In this document: one piece after another, positions 53,479 through 62,874 of the stretch
Numbering within the stretch: position 1 is the first letter of the stretch
Layout: every line of letters starts with the position of its first letter
Assembly (NCBI RefSeq): GCF_018327685.1
Contig: NZ_BNEL01000003.1
Location: forward strand, 1,426,001 to 1,490,000
DNA length: 64,000 nt
Direction: 5' to 3'
From: Streptomyces sp. TS71-3
Lineage (GTDB): Bacteria > Actinomycetota > Actinomycetes > Streptomycetales > Streptomycetaceae
The notes under the pieces: generated by a model
Seen by the model: the letters and a program-made list of their open reading frames with translations, nothing else
Database searches by the model: none
What the model was told of the DNA's origin: nothing
Position numbers and translations under genes: made by a program

Positions 53479-54711
53479 ATGTCCGAGGCGTCCGACGAGC
53501 AGCCACCGGGGCGCCCGTGGTGGCAGGGGCGGGGTCGGTGGCTGGCGCCGGCGGCGGCCGTCGTGGTCGCGGGCGTGATCGCCGGCACCGTCACCCTCGT
53601 CTCGGGTTCCGGTTCGAACGACGGCAAGGGCGGGGCGCCCTCCGCGGGCACCGAGATCCAGGTCTCGTTGGGCACCTGCGGCCAGGGCTGGAGCAGCCCG
53701 CACGGCGGCACCCAGGTCTTCGCCATGCACAACACCATGGACCGCCCCGCCGAGGTGCACCTGGTCGACGCCCGTTCCGGTGCCGTGTACGGCGAGGTCG
53801 AGGGCCTCGCCCCCGGCACCACCCGTCCGATGAGCGCCCGCCTGGGCGCCGGCACCTACCGCTTCCGCTGCCTGCCGGACGACGCCGCCGCCGTCACCGG
53901 GCCCGTCGTGCACATCGGCGGCACCGCGCACGACTCCAACCCCGCCGCGGTCCCCGTCGACCAGCACGAGCTCATCCCGCCCACGCTCGACTACCAGAAG
54001 TGGATCGGCGGGCGGATGGCCGACCTCGACGACGCCACCGGGGCGCTGCGCTCCACGGTGCGCTCGGGCGACCTGGCCGCGGCCCGCACCGCCTGGCTGA
54101 AGGCGCACCTCGTGTACGAGCGGATGGGCGCCGCGTACGGTACCTTCGGCGACGCCGACGGGGCGATCAACGGCACCGACGCGGGCCTGCCCGACGGTGT
54201 GAAGGACCCCGGCTTCACCGGCTTCCACCGGCTCGAACAGGGGCTGTGGCACGGCGAGTCCGCCGCGTCCCTGCGGCCCGTCGCCGACCGCCTCGCCAAG
54301 GACGTGCACGCCCTGCGCGACAGCTGGGCGTCCGAGCGGATGGACCCGGCCGACCTCGGCCTGCGCGCCCACGAGATCCTGGAGAACACCCTCCAGTTCG
54401 AGCTGACGGGGCGCACCGACTACGGCAGCGGCACCAACCTCGCTACCGCCCGCGCCAACCTGGACGGCACCCGTGCCGTGCTCAGCCGGCTCCACCCGCT
54501 GCTGCGCACCCGCTACCCGCACCTCGACCAGCTGGACGCCTCCCTGGCGCACCTGCAGAAGGTGCTCGACGCCCAGCACCGGGGCGGGAGCTGGACCCCC
54601 CTGAAGGACCTGAGCCGCACGGACCGCGAGCAGATCAACGCCGCCGCCGGCGACGCCCTGGAACGCCTGGCCGACATCGCGGCCATCTGTGACGTACGGA
54701 GGACGGCATGA
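53479..54711 (+). CDS. efeO: EfeO-type iron uptake protein
   Basis: A 410-residue EfeO with membrane anchor ([20 protein letters not shown]), an N-terminal cupredoxin domain (about 60-150, with FRC near its end) and a C-terminal M75 peptidase-like domain. The latter has the [13 protein letters not shown] and [19 protein letters not shown] motifs, including the HxxE signature. EfeO binds ferrous/ferric iron for the permease EfeU. The stop overlaps efeB by 4 bases. No efeU precedes it, so either it is elsewhere or another permease serves. Confidence 0.92.
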   Translation: MSEASDEQPPGRPWWQGRGRWLAPAAAVVVAGVIAGTVTLVSGSGSNDGKGGAPSAGTEIQVSLGTCGQGWSSPHGGTQVFAMHNTMDRPAEVHLVDARSGAVYGEVEGLAPGTTRPMSARLGAGTYRFRCLPDDAAAVTGPVVHIGGTAHDSNPAAVPVDQHELIPPTLDYQKWIGGRMADLDDATGALRSTVRSGDLAAARTAWLKAHLVYERMGAAYGTFGDADGAINGTDAGLPDGVKDPGFTGFHRLEQGLWHGESAASLRPVADRLAKDVHALRDSWASERMDPADLGLRAHEILENTLQFELTGRTDYGSGTNLATARANLDGTRAVLSRLHPLLRTRYPHLDQLDASLAHLQKVLDAQHRGGSWTPLKDLSRTDREQINAAAGDALERLADIAAICDVRRTA

Positions 54712-56096
54712 CCACGGCCGACGGTACGGACCGTCCCGTGTCCGGCGAGAACACCGCTCCCGCCGGCATCGGCGAGGAGGCGGCACCCGGGGCGGGCGCC
54801 GCGGCCGCCGGCACCGCGAAGGCCACCGGCGCGACCGGTGCCGAACGCACCCCGGCACCCGGCGCCCGGTCCCGCCGGGGCTTCCTGCGCGGCGCGGCCG
54901 TCGCGGGCACCATCGGCGCGGCCGGAGCCGTGGGCCTGGTCGCGGGCCAGGCGGCGGACGCGGGATCGGACGGCACGGCGGCCGGCGCCGCGCCGCCGCG
55001 GGTCCCCTTCCACGGCGCCCACCAGAACGCCATCCTCACCGCGCCCCGCCGCAACAGCGCCGTGGTCTCCTTCGACGTGACCGCGGACGGCCGCGCCGAC
55101 CTCGCCGACCTGCTGCGGACCCTCACCGGCCGCGCCCGGTTCCTGACCGCCGGGGGAGCCCCGCAGCCGGCCGGCATCACCGCCCCGCCGACCGACTCCG
55201 GCACGCTGGGCCCCGAGGTGCCGCCCGGCGGCCTGATGGTGACCGTGGGCGTGGGCGCCTCGCTCTTCGACGACCGCTACGGCCTGGCGAAGGCGGCACC
55301 GCGGCGGCTGACGCCGATGGAGCCGTTCGAGGACGACGACCTCGACCCGGCCTGGTGCGGCGGAGACCTCAGCCTGCAACTCTGCGCGGACAGCCAGGAC
55401 ACGGTGCTGCACGCGCTGCGCGACATCACCCGGCAGACCCGCGGAGGCCTCCAGGTCCGCTGGCGGATCGACGGGTTCTCGTCACCGTCGCGGCCCAGCG
55501 GCGCCCCGCGCAACCACATGGGGTTCAAGGACGGCATCGCCAACCCCGACACGTCCGACCGGCGCAGCATGGAGCGGCTGGTGTGGGCGGGGCCCGCGTC
55601 CGGCGAGCCCGGGTGGGCGGCCGGCGGCAGCTACCAGGTCTTCCGGCTGATCCGGATGCTGGTGGAGTTCTGGGACCGGGTCTCGCTCACCGAGCAGGAG
55701 CGGATGTTCGGGCGCAGCCGGGACAGCGGGGCCCCGCTGGACGGCGACCACGAGCACGACACGCCCCAGTACCCGCAGGACCCCAAGGGCGACGTCATCC
55801 CGCTCGACAGCCACATCCGGCTGGCCAACCCGCGCACCGCGGACACCGACCGGAACCGGATCCTGCGCCGCGCCTACAACTACGACCGCGGCATGGACGG
55901 CAACGGCAACCTCGACATGGGCCTGGTCTTCGGCTGCTACCAGCAGGACCTGGCACGGCAGTTCAAGACCGTGCAGCAGCGCCTCGCGGGCGAACCCCTC
56001 ACCGACTACATCTCCCCTTTCGGGGGTGGTTACTTCTACGCTCTGCCAGGAGTACGGGATGCCGATGACTGGTACGGACGGGCCCTGCTGAGCTGA
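54708..56096 (+). CDS. efeB: EfeB, Tat-exported DyP-type haem peroxidase
   Basis: A 462-residue DyP peroxidase. A long N-terminus leads to a twin-arginine signal [20 protein letters not shown] at about residues 55-75. The haem-peroxidase motif GFKDGIANP (GxxDG) is present, then the proximal-His region [11 protein letters not shown] and the Arg in [11 protein letters not shown]. In EfeUOB it oxidises iron or releases it from haem outside the membrane. Translationally coupled to efeO. Confidence 0.93.
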   Translation: MTTADGTDRPVSGENTAPAGIGEEAAPGAGAAAAGTAKATGATGAERTPAPGARSRRGFLRGAAVAGTIGAAGAVGLVAGQAADAGSDGTAAGAAPPRVPFHGAHQNAILTAPRRNSAVVSFDVTADGRADLADLLRTLTGRARFLTAGGAPQPAGITAPPTDSGTLGPEVPPGGLMVTVGVGASLFDDRYGLAKAAPRRLTPMEPFEDDDLDPAWCGGDLSLQLCADSQDTVLHALRDITRQTRGGLQVRWRIDGFSSPSRPSGAPRNHMGFKDGIANPDTSDRRSMERLVWAGPASGEPGWAAGGSYQVFRLIRMLVEFWDRVSLTEQERMFGRSRDSGAPLDGDHEHDTPQYPQDPKGDVIPLDSHIRLANPRTADTDRNRILRRAYNYDRGMDGNGNLDMGLVFGCYQQDLARQFKTVQQRLAGEPLTDYISPFGGGYFYALPGVRDADDWYGRALLS

Positions 56097-56269
56097 AGGG
56101 TTCGGCCAAGGAGAGTCAAGGAATGGCCAAGTCGTGCTGGACAACTCATGACCCGCGCTTCACCAGGCCGTCATGAAAGGTCCGCCGCACTGTCGTGGAC
56201 CAGGCTGAGACTCCGGACCGTAGCCACTCCCCGGATATATGTTCAAAAGCAGCGAAGGATGTCGAACGC

Positions 56270-58159
56270 ATGGCCAAGAACGCAAGACGACCTCTACGAG
56301 CGCACCGCTGGGCGGTGCGGGCGGCAGCGCTGACCGGTGCGGCCGCGCTGAGCGTCTTCGGTGCCACCGCCCCCGCCCTCGCGACGGGGCAGAACCACGG
56401 TGGGCACCACGACGGGGGGACGGCCACACCCATCAAGCACGTCGTGGTCATCTTCGGTGAGAACATCTCCTTCGACCACTACTTCGCCACGTACCCGAAG
56501 GCCGCCAACACGGACGGCACGCCCTTCACGGCGTCGAAGCACACGCCGAGGGACATCGACAACCTGGCGAACGCGGGTCTGCTGAAGAAGAACCCCAACC
56601 AGTACCTGCCCAAGCGCCTCAGCCAGGAGCAGGCCGTCACCTGCGACCAGAACCACAGCTACACGCCCGAGCAGTACGCCTACAACGGCGGCAAGGCGGA
56701 CAAGTTCGTCGAGAACACCGACTCGGGCAAGTGCTCGGGCAACCTCTTCGGCGAGCCCGGTCTGGTGATGGACTACTACGACGGCAACACCGTCACCGGC
56801 ATGTGGAACTACGCTCAGCACTACGCGATGAGCGACCGCTCCTTCAGCGACGTGTACGGTCCCTCCAGCCCCGGCGCCGTCAGCCTGATCTCGGGCCAGA
56901 CGCACGGCATCATCTCGACGGACCCGGCGACCGGCAGCGAGAACCCGAAGCAGACGGACAAGCCCGACCCGTACACCGTCGTGTCGCCCGACGCCAAGGG
57001 CGTGGGCACCATGGTCAACGACCCCGACCCGGCGTACGACGACTGCTCCGACAAGGACCACACGGCCACCAGCCCGCTCGGCGTCATGCAGGGCAAGAAC
57101 ATCGGTGACCTGCTGAACCAGAAGAACGTCAGCTGGGGCTGGTTCCAGGGCGGCTTCCGCCCCGGCAAGGCCTGGGACGGCCAGCAGGGCCACTACGCCA
57201 CCTGCGCCTCCGTGACGCACGCCAACGTGAGCGGCGCCGCGTCCGAGGACTACAGCCCGCACCACCAGCCCTTCCAGTACTACAAGTCGACGGCGAACCC
57301 GCACCACCTGCCGCCGAAGAGCGTCAAGGAGATCGGGCACTCCGGCCAGGCCAACCACCAGTACGACCTGACGGACTTCGACGCCGCCCTCAAGACCGGC
57401 AACCTCCCGTCGGTCAGCTACCTGAAGGCGGCCGAGTACCAGGACGGCCACGCGGGCTACTCCGACCCGGTCGACGAGCAGCACTTCGTGACGAACGAGA
57501 TCAACAAGATCCAGAAGTCGCCGCAGTGGAAGGACACCGCTGTCGTCCTCGCCTACGACGACTCGGACGGCTGGTACGACCACGTCATGGCCAAGCCGCA
57601 GAACGGCTCGAAGGACACCACGCCGGACTCGCACGGCAACCCCGCCGACAGCCCTGCCTGCCAGTCGGGCCCGGCCGCCGCGGGCGGCTACTTGGACCGC
57701 TGCGGCCCCGGCCCGCGCCAGCCGCTCGTCGTCGTCTCGCCCTACAGCAAGGTCAACCACGTCGACCACGCCGTGACCACCCAGTCCTCGATCCTGAAGT
57801 TCGTCGAGGACAACTGGCACACCGGCCGCGTCGGCGACGCCTCGTTCGACGCGAAGGCGGGCTCCCTGAACGGCCTGTTCGACTTCCGCCACTCGAACAA
57901 CCAGCAGGTGCTCCTGAAGGACGACGGCTCGATCCAGTCGATCGGCAGGATCCCGAACCACTTCTCCACGGTGAGCGAGAAGACCGTGGACGCCCAGCAG
58001 TACACCGGCGGTGAGGTGGCGCTGTCCGCCGACGGCAGCGACGGCGGTGTCTCCACGGGCGCCGTCGCCGGTACCGCGGCGGCCGTCGCGCTGGTGGCCG
58101 CGGGTGCCGGTGTGGCGGTTATCCGCCGCCGCCGGTCGCACGCGAACTCCGCGCTCTGA
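56270..58159 (+). CDS. secreted phosphoesterase (AcpA/phospholipase C family)
   Basis: A 629-residue exported enzyme of the phosphoesterase (PF04185) family. A Sec signal peptide ends near APALATG. The catalytic start IKHVVVIFGENISFDHYFAT carries the metal-binding Glu-Asn and His; VYGPSSPGAVSLISGQTHG and VVLAYDDSDGWYDHV follow. The C-terminus has a membrane helix then RRRRSHANSAL, so it stays attached to the surface. It probably releases phosphate from phospholipid or other esters. Start after GAAGGA. Confidence 0.88.
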   Translation: MAKNARRPLRAHRWAVRAAALTGAAALSVFGATAPALATGQNHGGHHDGGTATPIKHVVVIFGENISFDHYFATYPKAANTDGTPFTASKHTPRDIDNLANAGLLKKNPNQYLPKRLSQEQAVTCDQNHSYTPEQYAYNGGKADKFVENTDSGKCSGNLFGEPGLVMDYYDGNTVTGMWNYAQHYAMSDRSFSDVYGPSSPGAVSLISGQTHGIISTDPATGSENPKQTDKPDPYTVVSPDAKGVGTMVNDPDPAYDDCSDKDHTATSPLGVMQGKNIGDLLNQKNVSWGWFQGGFRPGKAWDGQQGHYATCASVTHANVSGAASEDYSPHHQPFQYYKSTANPHHLPPKSVKEIGHSGQANHQYDLTDFDAALKTGNLPSVSYLKAAEYQDGHAGYSDPVDEQHFVTNEINKIQKSPQWKDTAVVLAYDDSDGWYDHVMAKPQNGSKDTTPDSHGNPADSPACQSGPAAAGGYLDRCGPGPRQPLVVVSPYSKVNHVDHAVTTQSSILKFVEDNWHTGRVGDASFDAKAGSLNGLFDFRHSNNQQVLLKDDGSIQSIGRIPNHFSTVSEKTVDAQQYTGGEVALSADGSDGGVSTGAVAGTAAAVALVAAGAGVAVIRRRRSHANSAL

Positions 58160-58164
58160 CCCGT

Positions 58165-58254
58165 CCGCCGGTGCCGCGGCTCTGACGCGGCGGCACCGGC
58201 GGTACGGGCTCGGCACATGAATCCAGGGCCGGCCCCCAAGGGGGCCGGCCCTGG
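58165..58254. terminator. two hairpin terminators between convergent genes
   Basis: First hairpin: CCGCCGGTGCCGC (58165-58177) with GCGGCACCGGCGG (58190-58202). Second: CCAGGGCCGGCCCCC (58223-58237) with GGGGGCCGGCCCTGG (58240-58254), a 15-bp stem with a two-base spacer. Both are perfect and follow the phosphoesterase gene. Confidence 0.85.
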
Positions 58255-58399
58255 ACCGTTTCCTTCCTCTGCTCCGGACGCCGTCCCCGGCCCGCATCGG
58301 GTTTCCCGCGCGGGTCGGTCTTCCGCGCCGGTCGGTTTCCCTCGCGGGTCGCCGGGGCCGCCCGCGAGGGCCGGCGCAGGGCCGGTCACGGCGGCCCGG

Positions 58400-59299
58400 T
58401 CAGGCCGGATCCGCCAGCGGAAGGAGGGTGCGCGGTGCGGCGGCGGGCAGCGCGACCTGCACCACCTCGTCGGTCGTGTCGTCGACCACGGTGACCCGTA
58501 CGGCGGGCCGCGGGGCGTTGTCGACGGTCGCCGCGAGGTCGAGCGCGAACAGCACGTTCACCGGCCGCGCCCCCCGCCCGCCCTCGTGCACACCCGCGTA
58601 CCGCAGGATGCGCCAGCCGTCGTCGTCCCAGTGGTCGAGCAGGCCCGAACGGACCACCGGCGCGGCGGCCTGCCAGGCGAGCGAGCGTTCCAGCAGTTCC
58701 ACGGTCGCCGCCACCGGCACCTCGGCCGCGCCGCCCGCCAGCGGGTGGCCGAGGACCTCCAGCCGCATCCGGCGCAGTGGCAGCAGCCACAGCCGGTCCA
58801 CGCCGTCCGAGAGCGCCACCAGGACGGCCGCGGCCAGCAGTACGAAGGCCACGGAAGCCACCGGACGCCCGGCGATCCGCGCCCACCAGGTCCCGTCCGC
58901 GGTGCATGCCGCAAGGCCGAGCACCACCACGAGACCGGCACGCGCGAAGGCCTGCCACCCGATCGGCCCCTCGTCCCGGGCCGTGCAGCCGCACGACGAC
59001 TCGGGCGCCGTCGCCTTGGCGTACCCCAGGTAGCCGAGGAAGCCGGCGCCGAGCACGGCCGCCCCGGCGCCCGGGGCCACCGCCTGCGGGACCGCGAGGA
59101 GTGCCGCCGCCACGGCCAGTTCGGCCGCGCCGACGGTGCGCAGGGCGAGGGCGGCGCGCCGGCCGTCGCCCAGGACCCGCACGAGCACGGTGCCTGCGGC
59201 CTGCTGCGCCACCCGGCGCCCGAACAGCTTGCCCGCGCCCGTGACGGCCAGCAGGGCGCCGCACGCCAGCGGCGCCAGGGTGCACACGAGTGAGATCAT
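58400..59299 (-). CDS. MauE/DoxX-family redox membrane protein
   Basis: A 299-residue protein. The first 130 residues form four helices of the MauE/DoxX type (CTLAPLACGALLAVTGAGKL...) with a Cys pair in SSCGCTARDEG. A further helix follows and a C-terminal soluble part from about residue 180. MauE assists disulfide formation in Cys-rich exported proteins. It is third in a minus-strand group behind a Cys-rich protein and a Tat-exported protein, which fits that job well. Confidence 0.82.
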   Translation of the reverse strand: MISLVCTLAPLACGALLAVTGAGKLFGRRVAQQAAGTVLVRVLGDGRRAALALRTVGAAELAVAAALLAVPQAVAPGAGAAVLGAGFLGYLGYAKATAPESSCGCTARDEGPIGWQAFARAGLVVVLGLAACTADGTWWARIAGRPVASVAFVLLAAAVLVALSDGVDRLWLLPLRRMRLEVLGHPLAGGAAEVPVAATVELLERSLAWQAAAPVVRSGLLDHWDDDGWRILRYAGVHEGGRGARPVNVLFALDLAATVDNAPRPAVRVTVVDDTTDEVVQVALPAAAPRTLLPLADPA

Positions 59300-59309
59300 C
59301 GGTCCTCCC

Positions 59310-59963
59310 TCAGTGGCCCGCGGTCACCCGGGAGATGTCGATGCCGTCGTCCTCGGGCCGCCAGGCGCCCAGGATCTGCGCCGACTGGCCGATCCGCAGC
59401 CGTGACAGGTCCGAGGTCTGCGCACCGCCCAGGTAGGACGCCGTGGTGTGGCTGGTGTGGACGTGCCCCACCACCGCGTGCCGGCCGTGCGACAGGTGCA
59501 GGCGGTCCTTCGCGATCCCCCGGATGGTGCAGAGGATGTTGACGATGTTCACCCAGACCGCGTCGGCCGCGATGGTGCCGTCGGGCATGTCGACACCGCG
59601 GGCGTACAGGCCGTCGCCGGGCTTGACGGCGTCGGCGGTGGTGGGCGTCAGCTTCCAGACGCTGGTGGCGTTGGTGAGCTGGATGAGGTGCTGCTCCCCG
59701 TAGGAGCCCTGGACCTCCAGGACGCTGCCGTTGATACGGCTGACGCGCCCTTCCGCGAACGACGACTTGGCGATCGCCGGATCGAGCGACGGCATCGGCT
59801 CCGCGAACGCGGCCTCCGCGTCGAGCCCGCCGAGCGCCGAGGCCCCCACGATGGTGGCGCCCCCGAGGGCCGCCGTGGTGAGGAAGCGCCGCCGGCCGAA
59901 ACCGCTCCGGCCGTCGGTCCGGCCCTGCTCGCCCTGCTGTCCGTGCTGGTGTCTGGCACGCAT
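59310..59963 (-). CDS. Tat-exported protein with DUF5666-like fold
   Basis: A 217-residue protein with a twin-arginine signal GRRRFLTTAALGGATIVGAS. The mature part is beta-rich (RVSRINGSVLEVQGSYGEQH, DGLYARGVDMPDGTIAADAV) like OB-fold DUF5666 proteins. It has one internal Cys (VNILCTIRG). It lies 10 bases before the MauE-like gene and 26 after the Cys-rich gene. Function unknown; exported folded, probably with its partner. Confidence 0.75.
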   Translation of the reverse strand: MRARHQHGQQGEQGRTDGRSGFGRRRFLTTAALGGATIVGASALGGLDAEAAFAEPMPSLDPAIAKSSFAEGRVSRINGSVLEVQGSYGEQHLIQLTNATSVWKLTPTTADAVKPGDGLYARGVDMPDGTIAADAVWVNIVNILCTIRGIAKDRLHLSHGRHAVVGHVHTSHTTASYLGGAQTSDLSRLRIGQSAQILGAWRPEDDGIDISRVTAGH

Positions 59964-59989
59964 CTCGGTTCTCCTCCTCACGTCTCGCG

Positions 59990-60412
59990 TCACTCGTAGA
60001 TGTAGACGGGCAGCATGCCGGAATCGAGGTTCCCGATCGCCGAGAAGGCCGCCGGGGTCAGGTCGATCACGCGGTTGGTGCGGCAGGCGCCGTTGCAGCA
60101 GGTGGCCTCGCCGCAGAAGCTCTTGGTGCGCGGGCCGCAGTCGGAGACGGTCACGCACACCGTGGCCCCCGAGCACTGGTGTCTGACGTTCATCACCGAG
60201 CCGCAGCCGCGTCTCGGGATGCTCTCGCCGCACAGGTCGGGCCGGGTGATGTCGAAGCACGATTGCGAGGCGTTGGGCCAGGCGGCCTGCGCCTTGCTGG
60301 ACTGGCAGGTGCCGCAGGCACCGGTTCCGGCGCTGCCGCAGGGGCCCCAGGCGCTGCCGCAGCAGAACCAGGTGCTCTCACCGGCCCAGAGGCTGGTCGA
60401 TCCGCAAGCCAT
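59990..60412 (-). CDS. cysteine-rich RlpA/expansin-like protein
   Basis: A 140-residue protein with 16 cysteines. The N-terminal half is small residues plus Cys (WFCCGSAWGPCGSAGTGACG). The C-terminal half matches the double-psi beta-barrel of RlpA/expansins: VCVTVSDCGP, then NRVIDLTPAAFSAIG and LPVYIYE. No classical signal peptide is seen, so export may depend on the Tat partner encoded next to it. All cysteines could pair into disulfides, which explains the MauE-like gene downstream. Confidence 0.75.
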   Translation of the reverse strand: MACGSTSLWAGESTWFCCGSAWGPCGSAGTGACGTCQSSKAQAAWPNASQSCFDITRPDLCGESIPRRGCGSVMNVRHQCSGATVCVTVSDCGPRTKSFCGEATCCNGACRTNRVIDLTPAAFSAIGNLDSGMLPVYIYE

Positions 60413-61081
60413 GTCGCTTCCCTTCACTGTGGAGCGGTCCGCCCTCGACACCCGGTCCGTTTGGGAGCCGCCTACCGGGGCGGGCCGTAGTGGACTGATC
60501 GTGGACCGGCACACGGCATGCGGCGCACACGGCCGCCATCCCGGTCCGGGGTGGCGGCCGCGCACCGGCTTCGGAGGTTTCGTCGATATTTCATGTTCAT
60601 GACAACTCCGTGCCGCGCGCGGTGCAGGCGCGGGAGCGGTACGGGGCTGCCTCGTCGGCGAGACCTCCTGCATGTGCCGGGTGGGACAGATGCGTCGGCA
60701 GTGCAGGTGGAGCACGCCCATCATGCTCGCTTCTACGCGCGTCCGCCAGGGTTCCGGGGCATCCGGTGGAGAGCAGCCGGAAAGCGCCCCTCCGGGCGTT
60801 CCGGGGGCCGAACGGCAGGGGGGCTTCGCCGCATGCGCACCCGCAGGGTGCTCTGTCGGCCGTCGGCTGCCGGCTGCCGGAGTCCGGCCTTCGCCACCCC
60901 CGTACGGGTGTGCCGGGGCCGGCGGATCCGGGGGCGCGGCGCGGCTCGCGAGGGCGGTGCGGCGCCCGGTCGACTGGGGGTCAGAAGCTTGCCACGAGCG
61001 CGTTCGCAGGGGCCCGGCTGCGGTTGCGGGGCCCAAGGGGCCGCGTTACCACGGGATGAGTTCCCTTATCTGGGAGGCGGT
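60413..61081. other. 669-base intergenic region before the aquaporin gene
   Basis: Two outward promoters must lie here, but no gene is supported; open frames on the plus strand have no start signal or family motif. The left third, around 60580-60600, is the least GC-rich part. Confidence 0.4.
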
Positions 61082-62020
61082 ATGGCCGTAGAAATCTCGC
61101 CCCTCACCAAAGGCGCAGGGCTCAAGGCGCGGGGCGGACTCCTGGGTGAACTCCTCGCAGAGTTCCTGGGCACGCTCATCCTCATCTCGTTCGGTGACGG
61201 TGTGGTGGCGATGGCCGTCGCCGCGCTGCCCGGATCGGGACGTACGGAAGGGCCCACCACCTTCTTCCTGGGAACGGGCGACTGGCTGCTCGTCACCTGG
61301 GGATGGGCCTTCGCCGTCACCTTCGCCGTCTATGTCGCCGGCGGCGTGAGCGGCGCGCACATCAACCCCGCGGTGACCCTGGCACTCGCGGCACGCCGCA
61401 AGTTCTCCTGGGCCAAGGTGATTCCCTACTGGGCCGCCCAGGTGGCAGGCGCCTTCAGCGGGGCGGCCCTGGTGTACGCGGTGTACCACAGCGCCATCCA
61501 CGCCTTCGACTCAACGATCAAGGCGCCGAAGACCGACGGGCACACCCTCCAGACCTTCTCGATCTTCGCGACCTTCCCCGCCCCCTACTTCCACGGCGGG
61601 ATCTGGGGACCGCTGGTCGACCAGATCGTGGGCACCGCGTTCCTGGTGCTCTTCATCGTCGCCCTCATCGACCTGCGGAACACCGCCGTCAAGGCCAACT
61701 TGGGGCCGCTGCTCGTCGGCCTCGTCGTGGCCGCCATCGGCATCTCGTACGGTGCCAACGCCGGGTACGCCATCAACCCGGCACGCGACTTCGGCCCGCG
61801 TCTGCTGGCGTATGCGGAGGGCTGGAGCAGTCTGGCCTTCCCAGGCAACATGCCGGGCGCCTTCAGCGCGTACTGGTGGATCCCGATCGTCGGCCCGCTG
61901 GTGGGCGGCCTGGTCGGCGTCCTCGTCTACGACCTCTTCATCAGCGACACGCTCCACGCCCGCGCTCAGCTGGGGGAGGAACTGGAAGTCGGCCGGACGA
62001 GGCCGACGACCGAGGACTAG
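61082..62020 (+). CDS. MIP family channel (glycerol facilitator type)
   Basis: A 312-residue, six-helix MIP channel. Both NPA boxes are intact: SGAHINPAVTLALA and GYAINPARDFGPRL. The Asp after the second NPAR is the mark of glycerol-conducting GlpF. There is no glycerol kinase gene next to it, so small polyols or water may be the substrate. Start after GGGAGGCGG. Confidence 0.9.
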   Translation: MAVEISPLTKGAGLKARGGLLGELLAEFLGTLILISFGDGVVAMAVAALPGSGRTEGPTTFFLGTGDWLLVTWGWAFAVTFAVYVAGGVSGAHINPAVTLALAARRKFSWAKVIPYWAAQVAGAFSGAALVYAVYHSAIHAFDSTIKAPKTDGHTLQTFSIFATFPAPYFHGGIWGPLVDQIVGTAFLVLFIVALIDLRNTAVKANLGPLLVGLVVAAIGISYGANAGYAINPARDFGPRLLAYAEGWSSLAFPGNMPGAFSAYWWIPIVGPLVGGLVGVLVYDLFISDTLHARAQLGEELEVGRTRPTTED

Positions 62021-62337
62021 GCAGTGGGGGAGCCGCGGGCCCACGAAGAGCCGCCGGACACGGCCCAGGCCTCGCGCGGGCCCGCGTCCCGGACCCTCGG
62101 CCCCGGCCCTCCGACCCGCCTCCGGCAGCGGGCACCTCGCCCGGATTCGCGCCGATCGGCGCTGCAGACCGCCTTCGGATCTCACCGGCCACCGGCACGG
62201 ACGCGGGTGCGTCCGTGCCGGTGGCCGTTTCGCGTGCCCGGCGAGGCCGTGTCGCTGTTGGGCCGATCGAGTGAGGACGCGTAACAATTGGCCGGTGAGC
62301 GGGAGACAGCGAGTGCGTAGCGGGACGGGGTGGGGCA

Positions 62338-62724
62338 GTGAGCGGTCACGACGCCACCGATGAACAGTGGGAAGGGCTCGCCGAGGTCGTGCCGCTGCGC
62401 AGCGGCGAGGCCTGGCCGACCTGGCCCGGCCGCCCGGCGACCCCCGCGGCCGAGGCCGAGACGCAGGCCCGCCGCCGCTTCGTGGTGCTGCGGGTCAACG
62501 TCTTCGCCGACGCCCGCGAGGTCGCGGAGACCCTGATGGCGCAGGTGCCGGTGCTGCTCGACCTGACCGGCGCGGAGACGGACGTCGCCAAGCGGGTCCT
62601 GGACTTCAGCAGCGGGGTGGTCTTCGGCCTCGGCAGCGGGATGCACCGGGTCGACCGGAACGTCTTCCTGCTGGCGCCGCCCGGCACCGAGGTGAAGGGT
62701 CTGGTGACCGGCGCGGCCGGCTGA
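62338..62724 (+). CDS. SepF-like cell-division protein
   Basis: A 128-residue protein whose second half is the SepF domain: VLRVNVFADAREVAETLMAQ, PVLLDLTGAETDVAKRVLDF, SSGVVFGLGSGMHRVDRNVF. SepF anchors FtsZ to the membrane. The usual N-terminal membrane helix is missing and this is not in the dcw cluster, so it is one of the extra SepF paralogues of Streptomyces. Starts at a GTG. Confidence 0.85.
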   Translation: MSGHDATDEQWEGLAEVVPLRSGEAWPTWPGRPATPAAEAETQARRRFVVLRVNVFADAREVAETLMAQVPVLLDLTGAETDVAKRVLDFSSGVVFGLGSGMHRVDRNVFLLAPPGTEVKGLVTGAAG

Positions 62725-62874
62725 GACCGCGCCCGCCATCCCGCTGCCGGCCGAGACCGGGAACGCGACACCGCACCGGCCGGCCGTCAGCGAAGCGTTC
62801 GCCGCGTCCCCCGATCGAAGGAAGTGCGGGCAGAGGAACGGTTCATCCGATCATCTGCTCCCTACGGTCCTGGC

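Noticed and set aside
56294..58297. 667-codon minus-strand frame opposite the phosphoesterase
   Set aside because: Val/Arg/Leu-rich translation without motifs; antisense to a clear secreted enzyme.
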